This document shows, piece by piece, positions 10,535 to 23,655 of a DNA stretch of 60,000 nucleotides. Each line of letters starts with the position of its first letter. Position 1 is the stretch's first letter. The position numbers and the translations under genes were made by a program. The notes below the pieces were generated by a model, which was not told where the DNA came from, ran no database searches, and saw only the letters and a program-made list of their open reading frames with translations. This DNA is from Tubiluchus corallicola (Eukaryota > Priapulida > Priapulimorpha > Priapulimorphida > Tubiluchidae): the NCBI GenBank assembly GCA_030141605.1, contig JAQGDQ010000073.1, positions 188,001-248,000 on the forward strand, written 5' to 3'.

Positions 10535-13500
10535 ATGAGTGTTTCTGAATACTTCCCCGGTAAATAAATAAATTCTAATTATTGAAGATTTATTTTGTTT
10601 AGCGAGCAATTGTAATATTGTCGTGCTCTGAATATGTGGTTATCTATAATCCATAATAACTGATGGGGATTTAGCGTATTTTCCTATTGATCCCTCTACC
10701 TTTTCTAGCGCCCTGTAAAAAATAAAAATTTGTGAAGACACCACCAGTAGAGGCTTCATATACTAGCTAAGTTTTGCTGCTCCCAAGAAGGCTTGTTAGG
10801 ATAATTGTATTTTTCTGGATGATTGGATTAGTAATTGGCTGACCGATCGTGCCCAGTGTGTGATCCAGAGCGAGGCATGTAGGTGAGGCGACCGACTTAG
10901 TGTTAACCGATAATACACTGAACTTCCATAATCACATTATGAGCAAAGCTAAAAAGGGAAACCAAATCCTCGTTCTGATATCTAAAACCATTACGTTCTG
11001 CAATGCAAAAGTTACACTTCCTCTTTACAAGACATTGATACCACCACATCTGGAATATCTTAGCCAAGTATGGAATCCATACTTTATCAAAGATATGAAT
11101 CTACTTGAAAGATACAAAAACGTGCAGTCAACATGATTTAAGGACTCAAACTGCTTAAATTACGATCAGTAACTAAGAAACCTGCAACTGTACAGACTCT
11201 GCGAGAAGACATAAAACAGACTCATAGAAACGTACAAAATCTTCTATGGATTTACAGATGTCAACCCAGACGAAATTTTCATTAGAAGTTCCAGTAGCTC
11301 CAGAGGACAAAGTTATAAGCTTTATCAGAAAAGAGCAAACACCTATAGATATCTGGTTTTTCCAATGCTGGGATGCATCTCTGGAACTCATTACCGTAAA
11401 CATATAATTAGTGCTGCATATGTGACGTGTTTCAAGAATAACTTGACAAACATCTCTGCACAAGAAATCTCCTGTTTTAACACCACCTGGCGTGCTTGGA
11501 GATAGAGCGTGCACCAAGAACGGGTCGGAGCTCTGTAAAGTAAATTACACAGCTCATTCGCCTTAAACGTTTATTATCACGAGCACCAAGGACTCAACAG
11601 ATAGCTCACCAACTGGTGAGATTTTGCCAGTGTTTATCCAAATGAGCTAAACTGGTGGACTCGACTACATGAGTAGGCAGATTATTCCAGGTGTTAACTA
11701 CTCTGTGGGCAAATACATCTTTCCTTTCATTCCATCTTCCTTGCAGTCTTGTTTTAAGAAGTTTAAATGGGTGTCCTGTGCATTTATATGTCTGTCCAAA
11801 TGTAGTCTAACTATGCCATGCAGTGTTCTATATACCAGTATCATATCGTACCTGTTTCACCTGTACTTGAAGGCGACCACTCTACAAGTCTTATTTCATC
11901 ATGCCTTGTTGGGTGCCATATTACATCTGCATAGTCTATGATGGGTCTTACATAGATCTGTACAGCTTCAACAACATGGGTGAATTCAAATACTACAAAT
12001 TCCTTTTTATGAGAGTTAATCTTTGATGTGCTTTGCTTGTGATGTATGCAATATGTTGTTTAAAATCAAAGTTACTATCAATTATTACACCGAGGTCCCT
12101 GTTTTCGGATCCCTTTATGCTGTCAAAAGAGAGAACTGATTATTGGTTCTGGCTTAATAAATGTGAAAATTAATCATAGTCTATCGTAAGGAAAGGAGCA
12201 GGTAAATCTCCCCTATTGTTACTTGTTTCGTTATTGTGATGCACTGCAAATAAATTTTAATACTTTACTGAGAATCTTTCTTTGTCAAACCAGTCGTCTG
12301 CTTGCTGTACGTTCTAAAATACAGGCTGCATGTCCAGCTTTGTGATGCTAAGCACTCCTGTCCTAAATTTTAAGTTCAACATTTAAGCTAATAGTCAAAT
12401 AACACAGGCATTTATTTTACAAACAGGAATTTCAAAAATAGAATATAAGCCAGATGCGAAGCAAGATGATGTCATGTGCTTCAAATACTATAATGCCAAA
12501 CAGATAGTTAAAGGGCGCTGTATGGAAGACTGGCTTCGCTTTTCCGTTTGCTTTTGGCACACCTTCCGTGGTACAGGTACGAAGCGAAAGTTCTAAATGC
12601 TGATCCAATAAATGTGGCTGTATTGTAACGTTTGGTGTTAAACGAAATGTCTATGTCTTTAAATTCAAATTTTTAAAAGTAGTAGCTCTATTATTAGAGT
12701 CAACTAGTAGTGAAATCATTTGCATTAATGGTTAGTTGATTTCTATAATTTGCTTAACAATAATTTTTGCACAGAAGGCCACAGTGTTGTTAAAAGTATG
12801 TCCAGTGATTGTACTAGATATCTATTGCCATCTGTTGTCACAAAAGAAGAATTATTACATACATTTTTATTTTTGAATGCTTGATTACAGCTGTTTGGCT
12901 GGGTTAAGCTTTGTTTTTGCTAAAATAACTTGGTTACAAAAACTATTAATTCTGCTTCATGACTAATAGTGACACTGTTGACTATAAATTAGAAATTCCG
13001 AATCAGTGTCTGGTTATGATGAATCATCAACATCCAGTCATAAATTTATTCGAATATGTTCAATGGCAATCTCAAAGAACAAACACTCTGGCCCACTTCA
13101 AGAAATCTTATCTGAAGAGTAGTTACATGCCTAAAAACTCTCTGTAGTTAGATTGTAATGTTGTACAAGCCTGTACAAACCTGAAGACTACCATTGGTGC
13201 TTCATGGTCAAATTTTGAAGCTAGTCTATGTATGCCCTACGATATTCAAAAAATCCTTTGCAGGTTGATTATGCAGTTTCATCACCTCGTGTGCCAGAAC
13301 TTTTCAGATTAAGTCTATTTTTAGTTATTATTTCCTTTGAATTAGTCAAGATTTATGCACCACGATGCTTTTTGGTGGGTTTCATTAACTCAGTAAAACA
13401 GGTTTTTTTCAGGAGCTTAATTACTTGTTCCATGTTCTACCCCAGTTACAGATATTTCTTTCAGATATATGAACACCAGATGACTGGAAGGGAGCACTCT

Positions 13501-16500
13501 TTTTTCAATAAAACATTGAAAATTATTTATCATATGGCAAGGTATATATTCATACCAGATAACCATTTCATGTTTTAATTCGTAAAAGGGAGTAATTGGT
13601 TCTCATTTCCAAAGTATAACTGCAGACACGACTTTGGCAAGCTCTGGTATAAGCAGATGTCTAAATGACTTTATTAATGACAAAGATAATGATAATTTAT
13701 TTGTAAAGCACACTAATCGACATACATGTCCATTATAATACATGTCTACAATTAACAATGACTGAAATAAAAATACAAGCATTCAATAAAAATTCACAAG
13801 GCAACTAATTAAACAATATATTAAGGTTCACACTAAGGCTTTAAGGCTCACACTAAATAAATGTTATGGTAAAAAGATTATTTTAAAAAGATTAAAATCA
13901 GCAACGCAACACAAGCTAAACAGTAGTTTATCATCACTACACTACAACAGCTTGAGAATTGTTGTATATATAATTTTTTTAACTATCTCAAAACTTTTAT
14001 GCTAGGTTCCGATCCATTTGGGGCACCAACATTACACAGACACTGGGATGATGGCACAAACTCGATGGAGAATGCCAAGCGAAGACTTCGCGTAGCCTTT
14101 GAATTTTTTTCAAAACTGGGAAATAAATATTGGACATTTCATGACAGGTAATTTCATGACTTGTTGACATAGTTCCGACCATAATGTTTTAGAAATTAAT
14201 AAATTAGAAAATAATGACAACAAGACGATTTTTGTAATCAAGACGATATTTTTCATTTTAATAGGGACATTGCACCAGTAGGTGACACACTTGAAGAGAC
14301 CAATAAAAACCTGGATGAAATTGTGGAATTGGCAGCTGAACTGCAGAAACAGACTGGAGTTAAATTGCTATGGGCTACATGCAACCTATTTGCTCATCCT
14401 AGGTGAAACTTTCACTCATATTTCGTAGTTGTGCACGACTTACAATTATCTCCAAATTTAAGTTGGCTGATATGGGATATATAGGGACATGTCTGGTTAT
14501 GTTGAAAATCTTATTTTAGTTGCAGCTGAGCATTAAAATTTAATGAAAGTTCATGCAATCAAAGCATCTTAGATTTAAGTGTCTGTCCAACCTCTAGATT
14601 GTGTTTTTTCAGATATATGAATGGTGCTGCAACTAATCCAGATGTTCACGTCTTTGCTTGTGCGGCTGCTCAGGTCAAAAAAGGTCTGGATATTGCAAGG
14701 AAGTTAGGCGCAGAAAATTATGGTATCCGAAACAACCTTATTTTCAGAACTTTTTTAATTAACTTAATATGTGATTCATATTTTAGGCTATAACGATACA
14801 CCTAAGTCACGATACGATACATTTCACGATACTACCTCACAATACGATACGCATAACAATACGCTTTAAGTTAACATTTGCAGGCTTTAATAAAAACCAG
14901 ATTAAGCTGCTGATATATAATATAATTATTATTAGATTTATCAAACAATTTTAAGATTGTTCAGTGCTAAGAAAATTCCTCAAACTATTTGACTTCTGTT
15001 TATACTATTGTACTGTTTGCGTTGTACAATGCAAAACATTTCAATACTTTTGATTTAAAATATGCTGATGGATTTTCTAGTCCACATTTGCTGCAAGCCA
15101 TTATAAGCAAAAATGTAATTAGCCTATTATAAATTTTTATAAACAGACTGTGCTTTCAACCGCTTCACTTTGGCTGGTAGCAGCAGGTCTGCCAGTGTCA
15201 AGTCTGCTAATGCTGAGCTCACTGCACAGATTGTTATGTATCTAGAGTACATTCTACAGCTTCACAATTGTTTCACAATGTTTTTATCAGGAGACCGTCA
15301 AGTATGTGCTAAATGTCAATAATTCAGATTATCGTGATACTGGTGCACTTTGATGATACACGTGTCCTTGCAAGGGGTATCACGATGCCTCAATAGATAT
15401 TCGTTGACTTGTCTTGGACTAGGGTAACAAGAAATTGAGTAAGTGTCTGTCATTTACTTGTGATCGTGTTGTCTTGTATTTTGTTAATGAAATTTTTCTT
15501 TTACCTCACATTGTCTTAATATTGACTAATTAGTATTCTGGGGAGGCAGAGAAGGTTTTCATTCACTCCTGAATACTGATATTCGAAAAGAAGTGACACA
15601 CATGGCCACTTTTCTCAAGATGGCAGTAGGTAAGAAATGTATAACTTAACTTTTCAGCATTGCACTATAAGTTTTTTTATTTAAAAGATTGATTCCCATT
15701 ATGATTCCCGGACCGTGTTACTATTATTTTACATATAACAATTATAATTGTTATTTTGTGACCCTTTTTCAGGGCATAATAGTAGTTTCTGTGTAATATC
15801 TGTCACTTGTGACACTCAGTGCCCCACGAAGTTTTCTGAAGGCTATAATTAAAGAATGAATTAAACTCCTTTTAGATATTGTGTAATGCAGTAGAGTATA
15901 GACTATACTGTAGTACTACAGTAGAGATATTTTACTAGATAGAGTCCATTTACCTTGAGGAAACTAGATTTTATTTTGTTCTGTCCAGACAGTATAGTTT
16001 GGTTTACTGTGAAAGTGTCTGTTATTTAGGCAACTTAAAGACCTTGTCTCCAGAACAGTAAATAGGTTCTTGAGAAATTTGTTTTAGCTAATACTTTTTT
16101 AGAGGCTCTGCTGTACTAAGGTTAAATTACATGAGACTACAAATTAAAAAAAATTATTTCACTGTACAATTCAGAGACTTTGCTTTTGTACTAAGATTAT
16201 AAGAAGAAAATAGGATTTGAAGGGCAACTTCTAATTGAGCCGAAGCCAAAAGAACCGACAAAGCATCAGTATGATTATGGTATGTTTCATTTACATGTTT
16301 TTATCATTGAAATTATCAGAATTTTGTTTAGTTTTAATTGTATGAAAATGATATTGCTTTTTGTTGGTAACTTGCAAAAAGACGTTCATATGTAAAATAT
16401 GATATACATAGATACAGCGTTCTATATAAAGTGTACTTGTAAATACCAGAATCTATTTTGTAAATACACTAATTTAGCAGGTGAGCTGCTCCGTAGATTT

Positions 16501-19500
16501 GTGGAGGGCAATGCTTGCATGATCCCAGTGACCCAAGACTATGCTGACCTGTGCAGTAGCAGTCCATTTGTTTAATAAATGTCTTAATATAGGAGAGAGC
16601 TGTGGATAAGCAAATGGATGGCTGACTATCTTATATACTGCTTATGCATGATTTCACCTTTCATTGCCCCAGTTATTTGTCTCCTTGAGAGAAAATGTGA
16701 ATCCATCCAAATGCTAAGACACTTCTGCTGGAGTAGTGTTAGATGCTTCCTATCAGGTATTGCTTCTTTGCAAAATGCGTATGCACAACAAAGTCAAATA
16801 ATAAGTTTTCGAAAAGATATCCCATATTGGCAAGACATGATCCGACCTGCTTTAGAATTTGCCATTCTCACTTGTGCAGTTTGCAAAGGAGTTGTATCTG
16901 TTAGGAGTTTTATAAGGCTCTGCACCAGTTCAGGGTCTTATTTTAGATGATTATCAATGTTACTATAATAGGTTTTGGCCATGTACATTAAGCAGGCTTT
17001 ATCATTGAGTATTCAATTGCAGTTTGCAGAGGTCAGAACTAAAGACATTTGTTTACTCCTTATAAATGGGTAGAAACAGCATAAGCTAGTGTTTGCATTC
17101 ACACAAAGCTATATCTGTCTCTGTTGAGGTCTCTGCCTTGTTTTGCATATTGTGTGTTAAAATTTAATCATAAAAATATTGTCATGCTCCTGTTTGCTTG
17201 TAGATGCCATGACAGTAGTAGGGTTTCTCAAACAGTTTGGCCTGGACAAAGATTTCAAGGTAAAAATCGTTTTCTGCTAATAATTTTCGTAGTATTTTCA
17301 TACAGTTTGATTTGACATGATGCTGCTTTGCATACATTGATGGAAATCATACTGACATGACAGATATTTTATGATAAATTTGCCATGGTTAATAAACTAC
17401 AAAACCAGGAAACTAGGAGTTAGTTTGGTACCAGGAATTATTACTACAATGACAAATTCTTAACAACAGTATTGCACTGAAAGCCAAGAAAATGGTTAAG
17501 CAGGTTGCCGTCATGCAGTAACTCAGTAACCACCTTAGCAGTTCTGCATGCCAGGCAGCTGATACTCCCTCATTAACCATTGAACTTGAGACTCTTCTGT
17601 GTATACTAGGACTTTTTCGTAAGCACTGTGATTGTGCAAGAATCGAACTTTTTGGTTTGTGTCTTCTACAATTACTTGCCTCAGACAAGTCATCTGGCTT
17701 TGCTTGTTTTTATAGAGTTGGTGGTTTCTGATTTCCAACCTTCAGTCAAAAACCCGTAAAATTTTGTTAAGTTGACCCTGTAGTCAGTATGTGCTCTTTC
17801 ATTTTTTATTAGTATGTTTTTAATTGTATGGAAAGCATCTTACAAGATCTTGTAACAAACTCCATCCTATCAGCAACTAGCTTAAATATACAAGCCGCAT
17901 TTATTTAATGGCACAGCAAAATAAGTATCCATCATTATTATTCATTCCAGTTAGCTCACATTATTATTTTTAAGCCGTTCAAATATGCAAGTGTTCATCA
18001 AGAGGTACACTGCTTCTTACTGACATTTTAGTGTCGGCTTTTGATGTGATGATTGGTGCTTGGACACTGTGGACACTGTAATGTCAATTTTTTTTATTTA
18101 CTCTTACATTTTTATTTGCTCTTGCATTGTTATTTATGCTTATAGTTTTGTTTATCCTTACATGTTTATTTTTGCCAGTTGAATATTGAGCCAAATCATA
18201 CGACCTTAGCTGGACACTGTCATGAACACGATATTGTCATGGCGTCTGTGTGAGTATTTGTATTGTTCAATTCGAATGTTGTCTTAGCATTTGTTAATTG
18301 GTATTTTAATAGTTAGCTTTGAGGTTACTTTATGAGACATTTGTTTTTGCTGTGTGGTAATACTGTACTCACAACATCCTCATTTGCGGAAGTGACTTAT
18401 TTTCTTTGTCTTGTGTTTTTTGTTTGTATTGCTTCTCTGTTCGTACAAGACAAATTTTTTGGCAACAACAAAGAAGCTTTCCCGTATCGTCTGTTGAATG
18501 AATGTTGACCATTATTGGTTCTTTCTGAAGAAGTGCTGACAAGCCACCGGCATAGCAGCCTCTAGTTTTTGTTGTATTACTGCTGCATTTACCTGTCTTG
18601 AGGGCAAATTTTGTAGTTTTAGAATTCTTCCTACCCAATGTGTACAATAGATGCAAAGCATGGATGATAATGAGTGGAGATATGATAATAATGAATACTG
18701 GTTTCTACAAATTTTGTCAAATATTGGTATTAAATTTTTACGTCCCATTTTGTATTTTTACCAGGTTTGGCATGCTAGGATCAGTAGATGCCAATACAGG
18801 ATCACCTGATTTGGGTTGGGACACCGACCAATTTAACATGGATGTAAAAACTGCAGCTATGATCATGAAGGTAATTTTCCTTTTTTTTTGTTATTCTTCT
18901 GCAGTAGAATATTATTTTGTGGATCAATAGTGTAATTTGAAAGAGAGTTTTTTCAAGTGTAACTATGGCTCTGAATGTATTTGAGTGCAGTGCTATCTAT
19001 ATTTGTCAAGATAAATTTGTGTGCTTGCATATCAAAATCGTCCAGTTAAGCTTTTCCAGTTATTCCCTCATCATGAATCTCCATTTCATGAGGATTATTT
19101 TGATACCAAGCTAATCGTTCTATGTTATTTCTAAGCTGAAATAATCCACTTGAAATTGAAGTGCAGGCTGTATACTGAAAAACATAACCTTGAGGAAGTC
19201 GCTGTTAAAGTTGGCCATTGTTTTTTGTCATATTTCTACAAAACACTTAGCAACTGCACAAATGTTTGTTGCTATGGACTTTGCAGGAACACGTCTTTGT
19301 TCTGTACATCTTCTTTAAGAGGTGTTCATTTTTGACGTTGTGCACACATTCGAGAGCTCATGCGTAAGCATATTGGTAACTTTGAAATATGAATTTTAAG
19401 CTTAAAGCTTGAAAAGTTTTGGTACAACGTATTGAATCTCTTACAGTAACACTGTACTTCAATCTTAGCTTTCGCAAACATGTACAAACTGCTCTTGGAA

Positions 19501-21932
19501 TGTCTGGCTTGTTAAAAATTATGTTCATTTGTGATGTCATCATTTGTTGGGCTCTCCCACTGCTAATTAAGATTTTAATCTATTATTTAATTATCAGAAA
19601 CACTTTAGCAGTATTATTGATGTTAAAATATATACTTTTTACTGTATTGAGAATGGAGTAGGAAATGAAAAATCGTCTTGTCTTCCCTTAACATTTTCTG
19701 TATTCAATTGCGCAACTTAAACAGCTATAAGAGAGATAAACTACTCTTGTTGATTATTACCATTTTTCTGTTTCCTGGACAGACTATTATTGAACAAAAT
19801 GGCCTACAGCCCGGTGGTCTAAATTTTGATGCAAAATTGCGGCGCGAATCAAGCGATCTGGAGGATATGTTTATTGCTCACATTGGTGCCATGGATACGT
19901 ACGCTAGAGGATTGCTATGTGCCGCAAAGATTATTGAGGAAGGAATCTTAAATTCAATGGTTGAGGTATGATTGTTATTTAGTGTGAGTTTTAAATGCAA
20001 TGTTTCGGTTATTATGAACAAGAGTTATTTTAACCTGCAGTCACAGATCTGGTGGTTTTTGGTGCTATCATTTATGCTAATTGATTATTTCAGTCATTAG
20101 TTTTAAGATAATGCCATATTTTTAATTAGTTAGATTATGACTGCGATTGCCTGAGTGTATATAATCTATTGCGGGTAATGAGTTGGAGAAAGAAGGGAGA
20201 TGCTGAAAAATTGTGGACTAGTCGGGATTTGAACCATAGACCTGGCATTAGTATTCCTATGCTCTGCCACATCTGACCAGAGCTACTAGTTCAGCATGAC
20301 AGAGTAGGGCCGAGATTTCCTTTTTGTAGCACACTATCTAATAGCTCCACCATTTTTGCCCGTTTTATTTTTTTTAAACAAAAATGGGTGTCATGCTCAT
20401 ACAATATTTGTTAGTAAATTTCGATATCTGACGAAATCTTAAGCGTGTATTGAGTCTGTTGACTGTACAACTTTTTAGCAGCAGTGTGATTTTTTTGCAG
20501 ACATAATGTGAAATAATGTATGGCAACATTTCAGTAGAATCATGCATTGTCTCATTGAAATTCCAAAAAAATTGCATTTGTTGTTGAAAAGGAAATGACA
20601 TACTTTGTGTGCAGAGTATAATGACATTCAGATAGCTTTGCAAGTAACAATGATACTTAATTATTTTGCTCATAGCTAATAAACAACCAAGAAAACCATA
20701 ATATGTTTTAACAATCATAAAAGATCAAATGTTTTGTGATGTTAGAATCAAAATTAGCTTTCGTTTTTGCCAAGTTATCTAAAATGTTCTGTGCCTTGTA
20801 CATTCCACAAATTGGCAATGTGAATTATGCTGGGTTTAAATGGTCATTCATACTTGTACAGCTGTCGTTATTTGAAGAAGGTCCTAAAACTGCGAGCATG
20901 TCATGAGTGGGGCAGCAGCAATTTTTGGCAACGACATTCATTTGTAACAAAATTACCTTTGTTAATGTTTTCCACATTATTCTTTAAAAAACTAGAGAAA
21001 AGAAATCTTCAAGTAAACCAGGCAAAAACAGAAAAATATATTATTGCAAGAGAGTAACCAGTCTTGGAAAAAGTGCAAGTACGTGGGCACTTTTCTAAAC
21101 ACCGAAGATGATATTAACAGTAGGAAGCAATGTATTTATGTTCAACTTGGGGTTTAACAATTACTCAAGAAAAGCAGATTGACACATTTCATAGAAGTCC
21201 TCTAAGGAAAGTTTTAAAGAGAAGATACATAATCAAAAATAAAGATTTATACACTAGAAGGGAAGAAATTTCTTGGAGTTCAAAAGTAGAGATCCGAAGA
21301 TTAAGATGACTAGGACAGCTTCTACCAAATGAAGCATCAGTAAGAATCGCCTTAAAGGAATAAAGCCTTAAAAGCTTGCAAAAAGATCTACCAAATCTAT
21401 CTTTAGGAGTAGAAGAACTTACGCTGTTAGCTGCAGATAAAAGTGTGTGGAATACTCTGATAAATGTTGATACTTCAATGCCTACAATAGGTGGAATGAG
21501 ACTTTGAAGAAGAAGAACCCACTCGACTTTAAACAACCGAACTGTGTAATGTGCATAAGCTTTTTAAATTCGCAGCAGCAAAGACTGCATTCTTCTGACT
21601 TCGTGGGATTTCTCAGAAAACTTTTGAAGTTCCATTTTCAAGAAAGTAATTCTGGACCAACCGACTGCACTGATATGCATCATCATCATCAAAATATTTT
21701 CCAGCTTTCAGATGATAAAACTGCAAATAGGCTTGGTTTTAATAAATTTTCATAAGTTTCTTTGTTATTTTAGAGGAGATATGCCTCATTTAAGACAGAG
21801 TTTGGCAAATCAATAGAAGAAGGGAAGGCGACACTAGAAGACTGTGAAAAGTACGTGAAAGCCAACAATGAGCCGAAGCAGATTTCTGGGAAACAAGAAT
21901 TGTACGAGTGTGTACTCTCACGATATGTTTAG
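10535..21932 (+). CDS. xylA: Xylose isomerase, complete 12-exon gene
   Basis: Class II xylose isomerase, 439 aa, interconverting D-xylose and D-xylulose (also glucose and fructose) with two divalent metals. Exons: 10535-10559, 12427-12576, 14006-14147, 14265-14402, 14613-14722, 15534-15629, 16196-16279, 17204-17259, 18179-18249, 18765-18870, 19783-19965, 21774-21932. These sum to 1,320 nt, and every intron is GT-AG in consistent phase. The tiny first exon encodes MSVSEYFPG, matching the family's usual EYFP start. Visible catalytic and metal residues are H104 and D107 (FHDRDIAP), E235 and K237 (IEPKPKEP), E271 and H274 (NIEPNH), D299 (VDANTG), D310 and D312 (GWDTDQF) and D342 ([10 protein letters not shown]). 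All sit three residues after the classic bacterial numbering, so the enzyme looks active. No signal peptide is evident, so it is probably cytosolic. It is convergent with the threonine aldolase gene, and a LINE ends about 320 bases upstream. The family call is secure. Exon 1 is the least certain part because it is only 25 nt. Confidence 0.95.
10880..11510 (+). mobile_element. Decayed LINE in xylose isomerase intron 1 (RT thumb to C-terminus)
   Basis: The + strand reads [39 protein letters not shown] and [10 protein letters not shown]. After stops it continues [19 protein letters not shown] and finally [14 protein letters not shown]. This is the CR1/L2 pattern of RT thumb, YKxLVRPxLEYxxxVW and the variable C-terminus. 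It is inside intron 1 (10560-12426), in the sense orientation. Confidence 0.8.
11560..12140 (-). mobile_element. Second decayed LINE in xylose isomerase intron 1, opposite strand
   Basis: Reading leftward from about 12130: [20 protein letters not shown], then [20 protein letters not shown] in a shifted frame, ending with [20 protein letters not shown] and [14 protein letters not shown] near 11600. This is a textbook CR1/L2-like RT thumb and ORF2 terminus with several frameshifts. It abuts the + strand relic at 10880-11510. Confidence 0.85.
14784..15390 (+). mobile_element. hAT-like MITE, copy 1, in xylose isomerase intron 5
   Basis: Starts TAGGCTATAACGATACACCT and carries a CGATACGATAC-rich subterminal block. 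It aligns over about 600 bases with the reverse complement of 34041-34676, including GTTAACATTTGCAGG, CTGCAAGCCATT and CGCTTTCAACC-type blocks. The right end is damaged: the copy stops at about ATCACGATGCC and lacks the terminal repeat seen in copy 2. No target duplication remains. Confidence 0.85.
16485..16975. other. Unexplained G+C-richer block in xylose isomerase intron 7
   Basis: Stands out from the surrounding A+T-rich intron. It has a 110-codon open frame on + (16618-16950), while the - strand reads several protein-like pieces (for example [15 protein letters not shown] and [20 protein letters not shown]) broken by stops. I do not recognise either. A decayed transposon is the likeliest explanation, but nothing proves it. 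Confidence 0.35.
19358..19700 (+). repeat. Dispersed repeat family, copy 1 (xylose isomerase intron 10)
   Basis: Aligns with the reverse complement of 43580-43930. Shared blocks include TTGGGCT, TTATTTAATTAT, AGAAACACTTT and ATACTTTTTA, in the same order with few gaps. Even spurious reading frames match: both copies open MMTSQ(M/L)NII. No terminal repeat was identified, so the class (MITE, SINE or other) is unknown. Confidence 0.7.
20150..20300 (-). mobile_element. tRNA-derived SINE candidate
   Basis: On the - strand, 20290-20217 looks like a decayed tRNA: ends ACTAGT...ACTAGT can pair, a D-arm GCTCT...AGAGC, and a perfect B box GGTTCAAATCC. The anticodon and T stems do not pair well, so it is not a working tRNA. 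The downstream pyrimidine-rich CATCTCCCTTCTTTC stretch resembles that after the tRNA-like head at 46850-46970, suggesting one SINE family. It lies in intron 11 of the isomerase gene, antisense. Confidence 0.55.
20890..21510 (+). mobile_element. Decayed LINE in xylose isomerase intron 11
   Basis: The + strand reads [19 protein letters not shown], then after stops [20 protein letters not shown] and [20 protein letters not shown]. The KTxY, then FHRxxLRxxL, then RRLRxLGHxLR series is the post-RT region of RTE/Nimb-like LINEs. It resembles the 3290-3800 fragment in type. It carries multiple stops and no intact domain. Confidence 0.8.
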
Positions 21933-23655
21933 CGTGCCAGTCTGCAGCACTGATATTCCATTACTATGTTTAGTTTGAGGGAGACACATTTATTTCAGCC
22001 ACACTTCGTTATTGTAATACATAAAATAGCTCATCGTAGTCTGTTTTGACCCTGTTTCTGCACTGTTTCTCTGTTAAAGTTAGACTTCACATGTAAGATT
22101 ATAGTCTAAGATGTAATGTAATACACCAGGCTGAAATTATTTAACAGAATAGGAAATCTTGTGGCTTTATTATCATGTCTGCTGCAACTGACTAGCTGTC
22201 CAATTGAACTGAATTTTTCGTGAACTGCTACCATCCTTTTTATTGCTTTACAAAACTGAAGTCCATAAGTGTTTTGTAGATTTGAGGCAGACAAACAAAA
22301 ACATACAGACATATCATGTCTGCAGTTATATAGGTTGTGAAATAACGTATCACATATGTTGGTCGTGAAATGTCCAAATTTCTATCCTCTGCACATCAGT
22401 GTTCTTGATGAATTGTTGTATCTTAATAAATTTATGCATTTTCATTATAAACTGAAAAGAAATGTTAGCTATACCAGATTAGCTTTAATCATTATTCACC
22501 ATTGTTTACAGCAAATACGCCATTTACTGTCACAAGATAAATTACCTATGAGCAAAAATGCAAAACAAAATATAAAAACTCATTTCGCAAAAGCCTTTGG
22601 TGTTTACAAATACAGTTGAATTGTTTCGGACTAGAAAAATTTATCCAAAATTTTGTATCGATTTCTGCAGGGCATAATGGGAACTTTGAAATCATTACTA
22701 TTTCAACATGTTTGGGTACAATGGTGACTTGTGCATGTTCAACTGCAGAAAATTAAAAATAATCTGCAAGAACTGCATTTTGCAACCAGATCATATAAAT
22801 CCAAGCAAATTTTATTGGCATGTACTTCGTGATGGCACTGATTAGATACTCGAAGTCAAAATTTTAGATCTTATGCAGTCTTACAAAATTTTGAAATACT
22901 TAGTTAAAATAATCAAATCTAGCTTAACAAAAATTGCCACCATGTTGGGAAACTATTCTCTCGTGTTTTAGAAATCTGTAAAAAGATGTGCCATGATCTT
23001 TGAAGAAGTGAATATCGAAACCTTTTCAAAAACATGATTTCTTAGTACTGTACAATTTCTGTAAAAAGTTTTTCTGAACCAACATTGTCTAAGTTCTAGT
23101 GAAGAAAATTCTAGTATGCTCTTCACACAACTGTTTTTATTTTGAAAGTTAACAAATTTCTGAGCTTGTAGCTATTACATCCATTAGCACCTGTTACCAC
23201 TAAAGCATAATTTAAGCGATATGCTACATCCTTTGAATTTTTTATGCTGTTATATTTAAACTTCTTCCCCATTATTTCAGCACAAAAATTTGTGCACCAT
23301 CTAATAAACAATTCATCATGGACATGATTTCAGAAATATTGCACACTAATTTGACTAAAAAATACCTTACATTTAATGGCTCAATAATTGGCAAAATTGG
23401 CACAATAACAAAATCTAATAACGTTAGTATCTAATAATGTTAGTATAGAACTCACTATTGTGAAAAAAGTTAAAAAATATTTAGTAGAAAGAAATCTGCA
23501 AAAACATAAAACCCACAATTTTTGGTGAACACCAGTATTTACATAATTTTGAGCATTGAATTTATACTATACAACTTGCAAGTCACAAAAATAAAACTTT
23601 GAGCACCAATTAATAACAGCCAATTATTTCTATCTTTACGAATACAAATTTTATA
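21933..23655. other. 3' flank of xylose isomerase; no gene seen
   Basis: Includes the presumed 3' UTR just after the stop at 21930-21932. The remainder is A+T-rich without recognisable coding, repeat or terminal structures. Short ORFs here lack any family pattern. Confidence 0.5.

Noticed and set aside
11669-11941. 90-codon + strand frame in isomerase intron 1
   Set aside because: The opposite strand reads as a CR1/L2-like LINE terminus, so this is its shadow.
13228-13578. 116-codon + strand frame in isomerase intron 2
   Set aside because: No family pattern and not flanked by usable splice phase; exons 2 and 3 join correctly without it.
20217-20290. Functional tRNA gene
   Set aside because: B box and acceptor-like ends are present, but the anticodon and T stems fail to pair; better explained as a SINE head.
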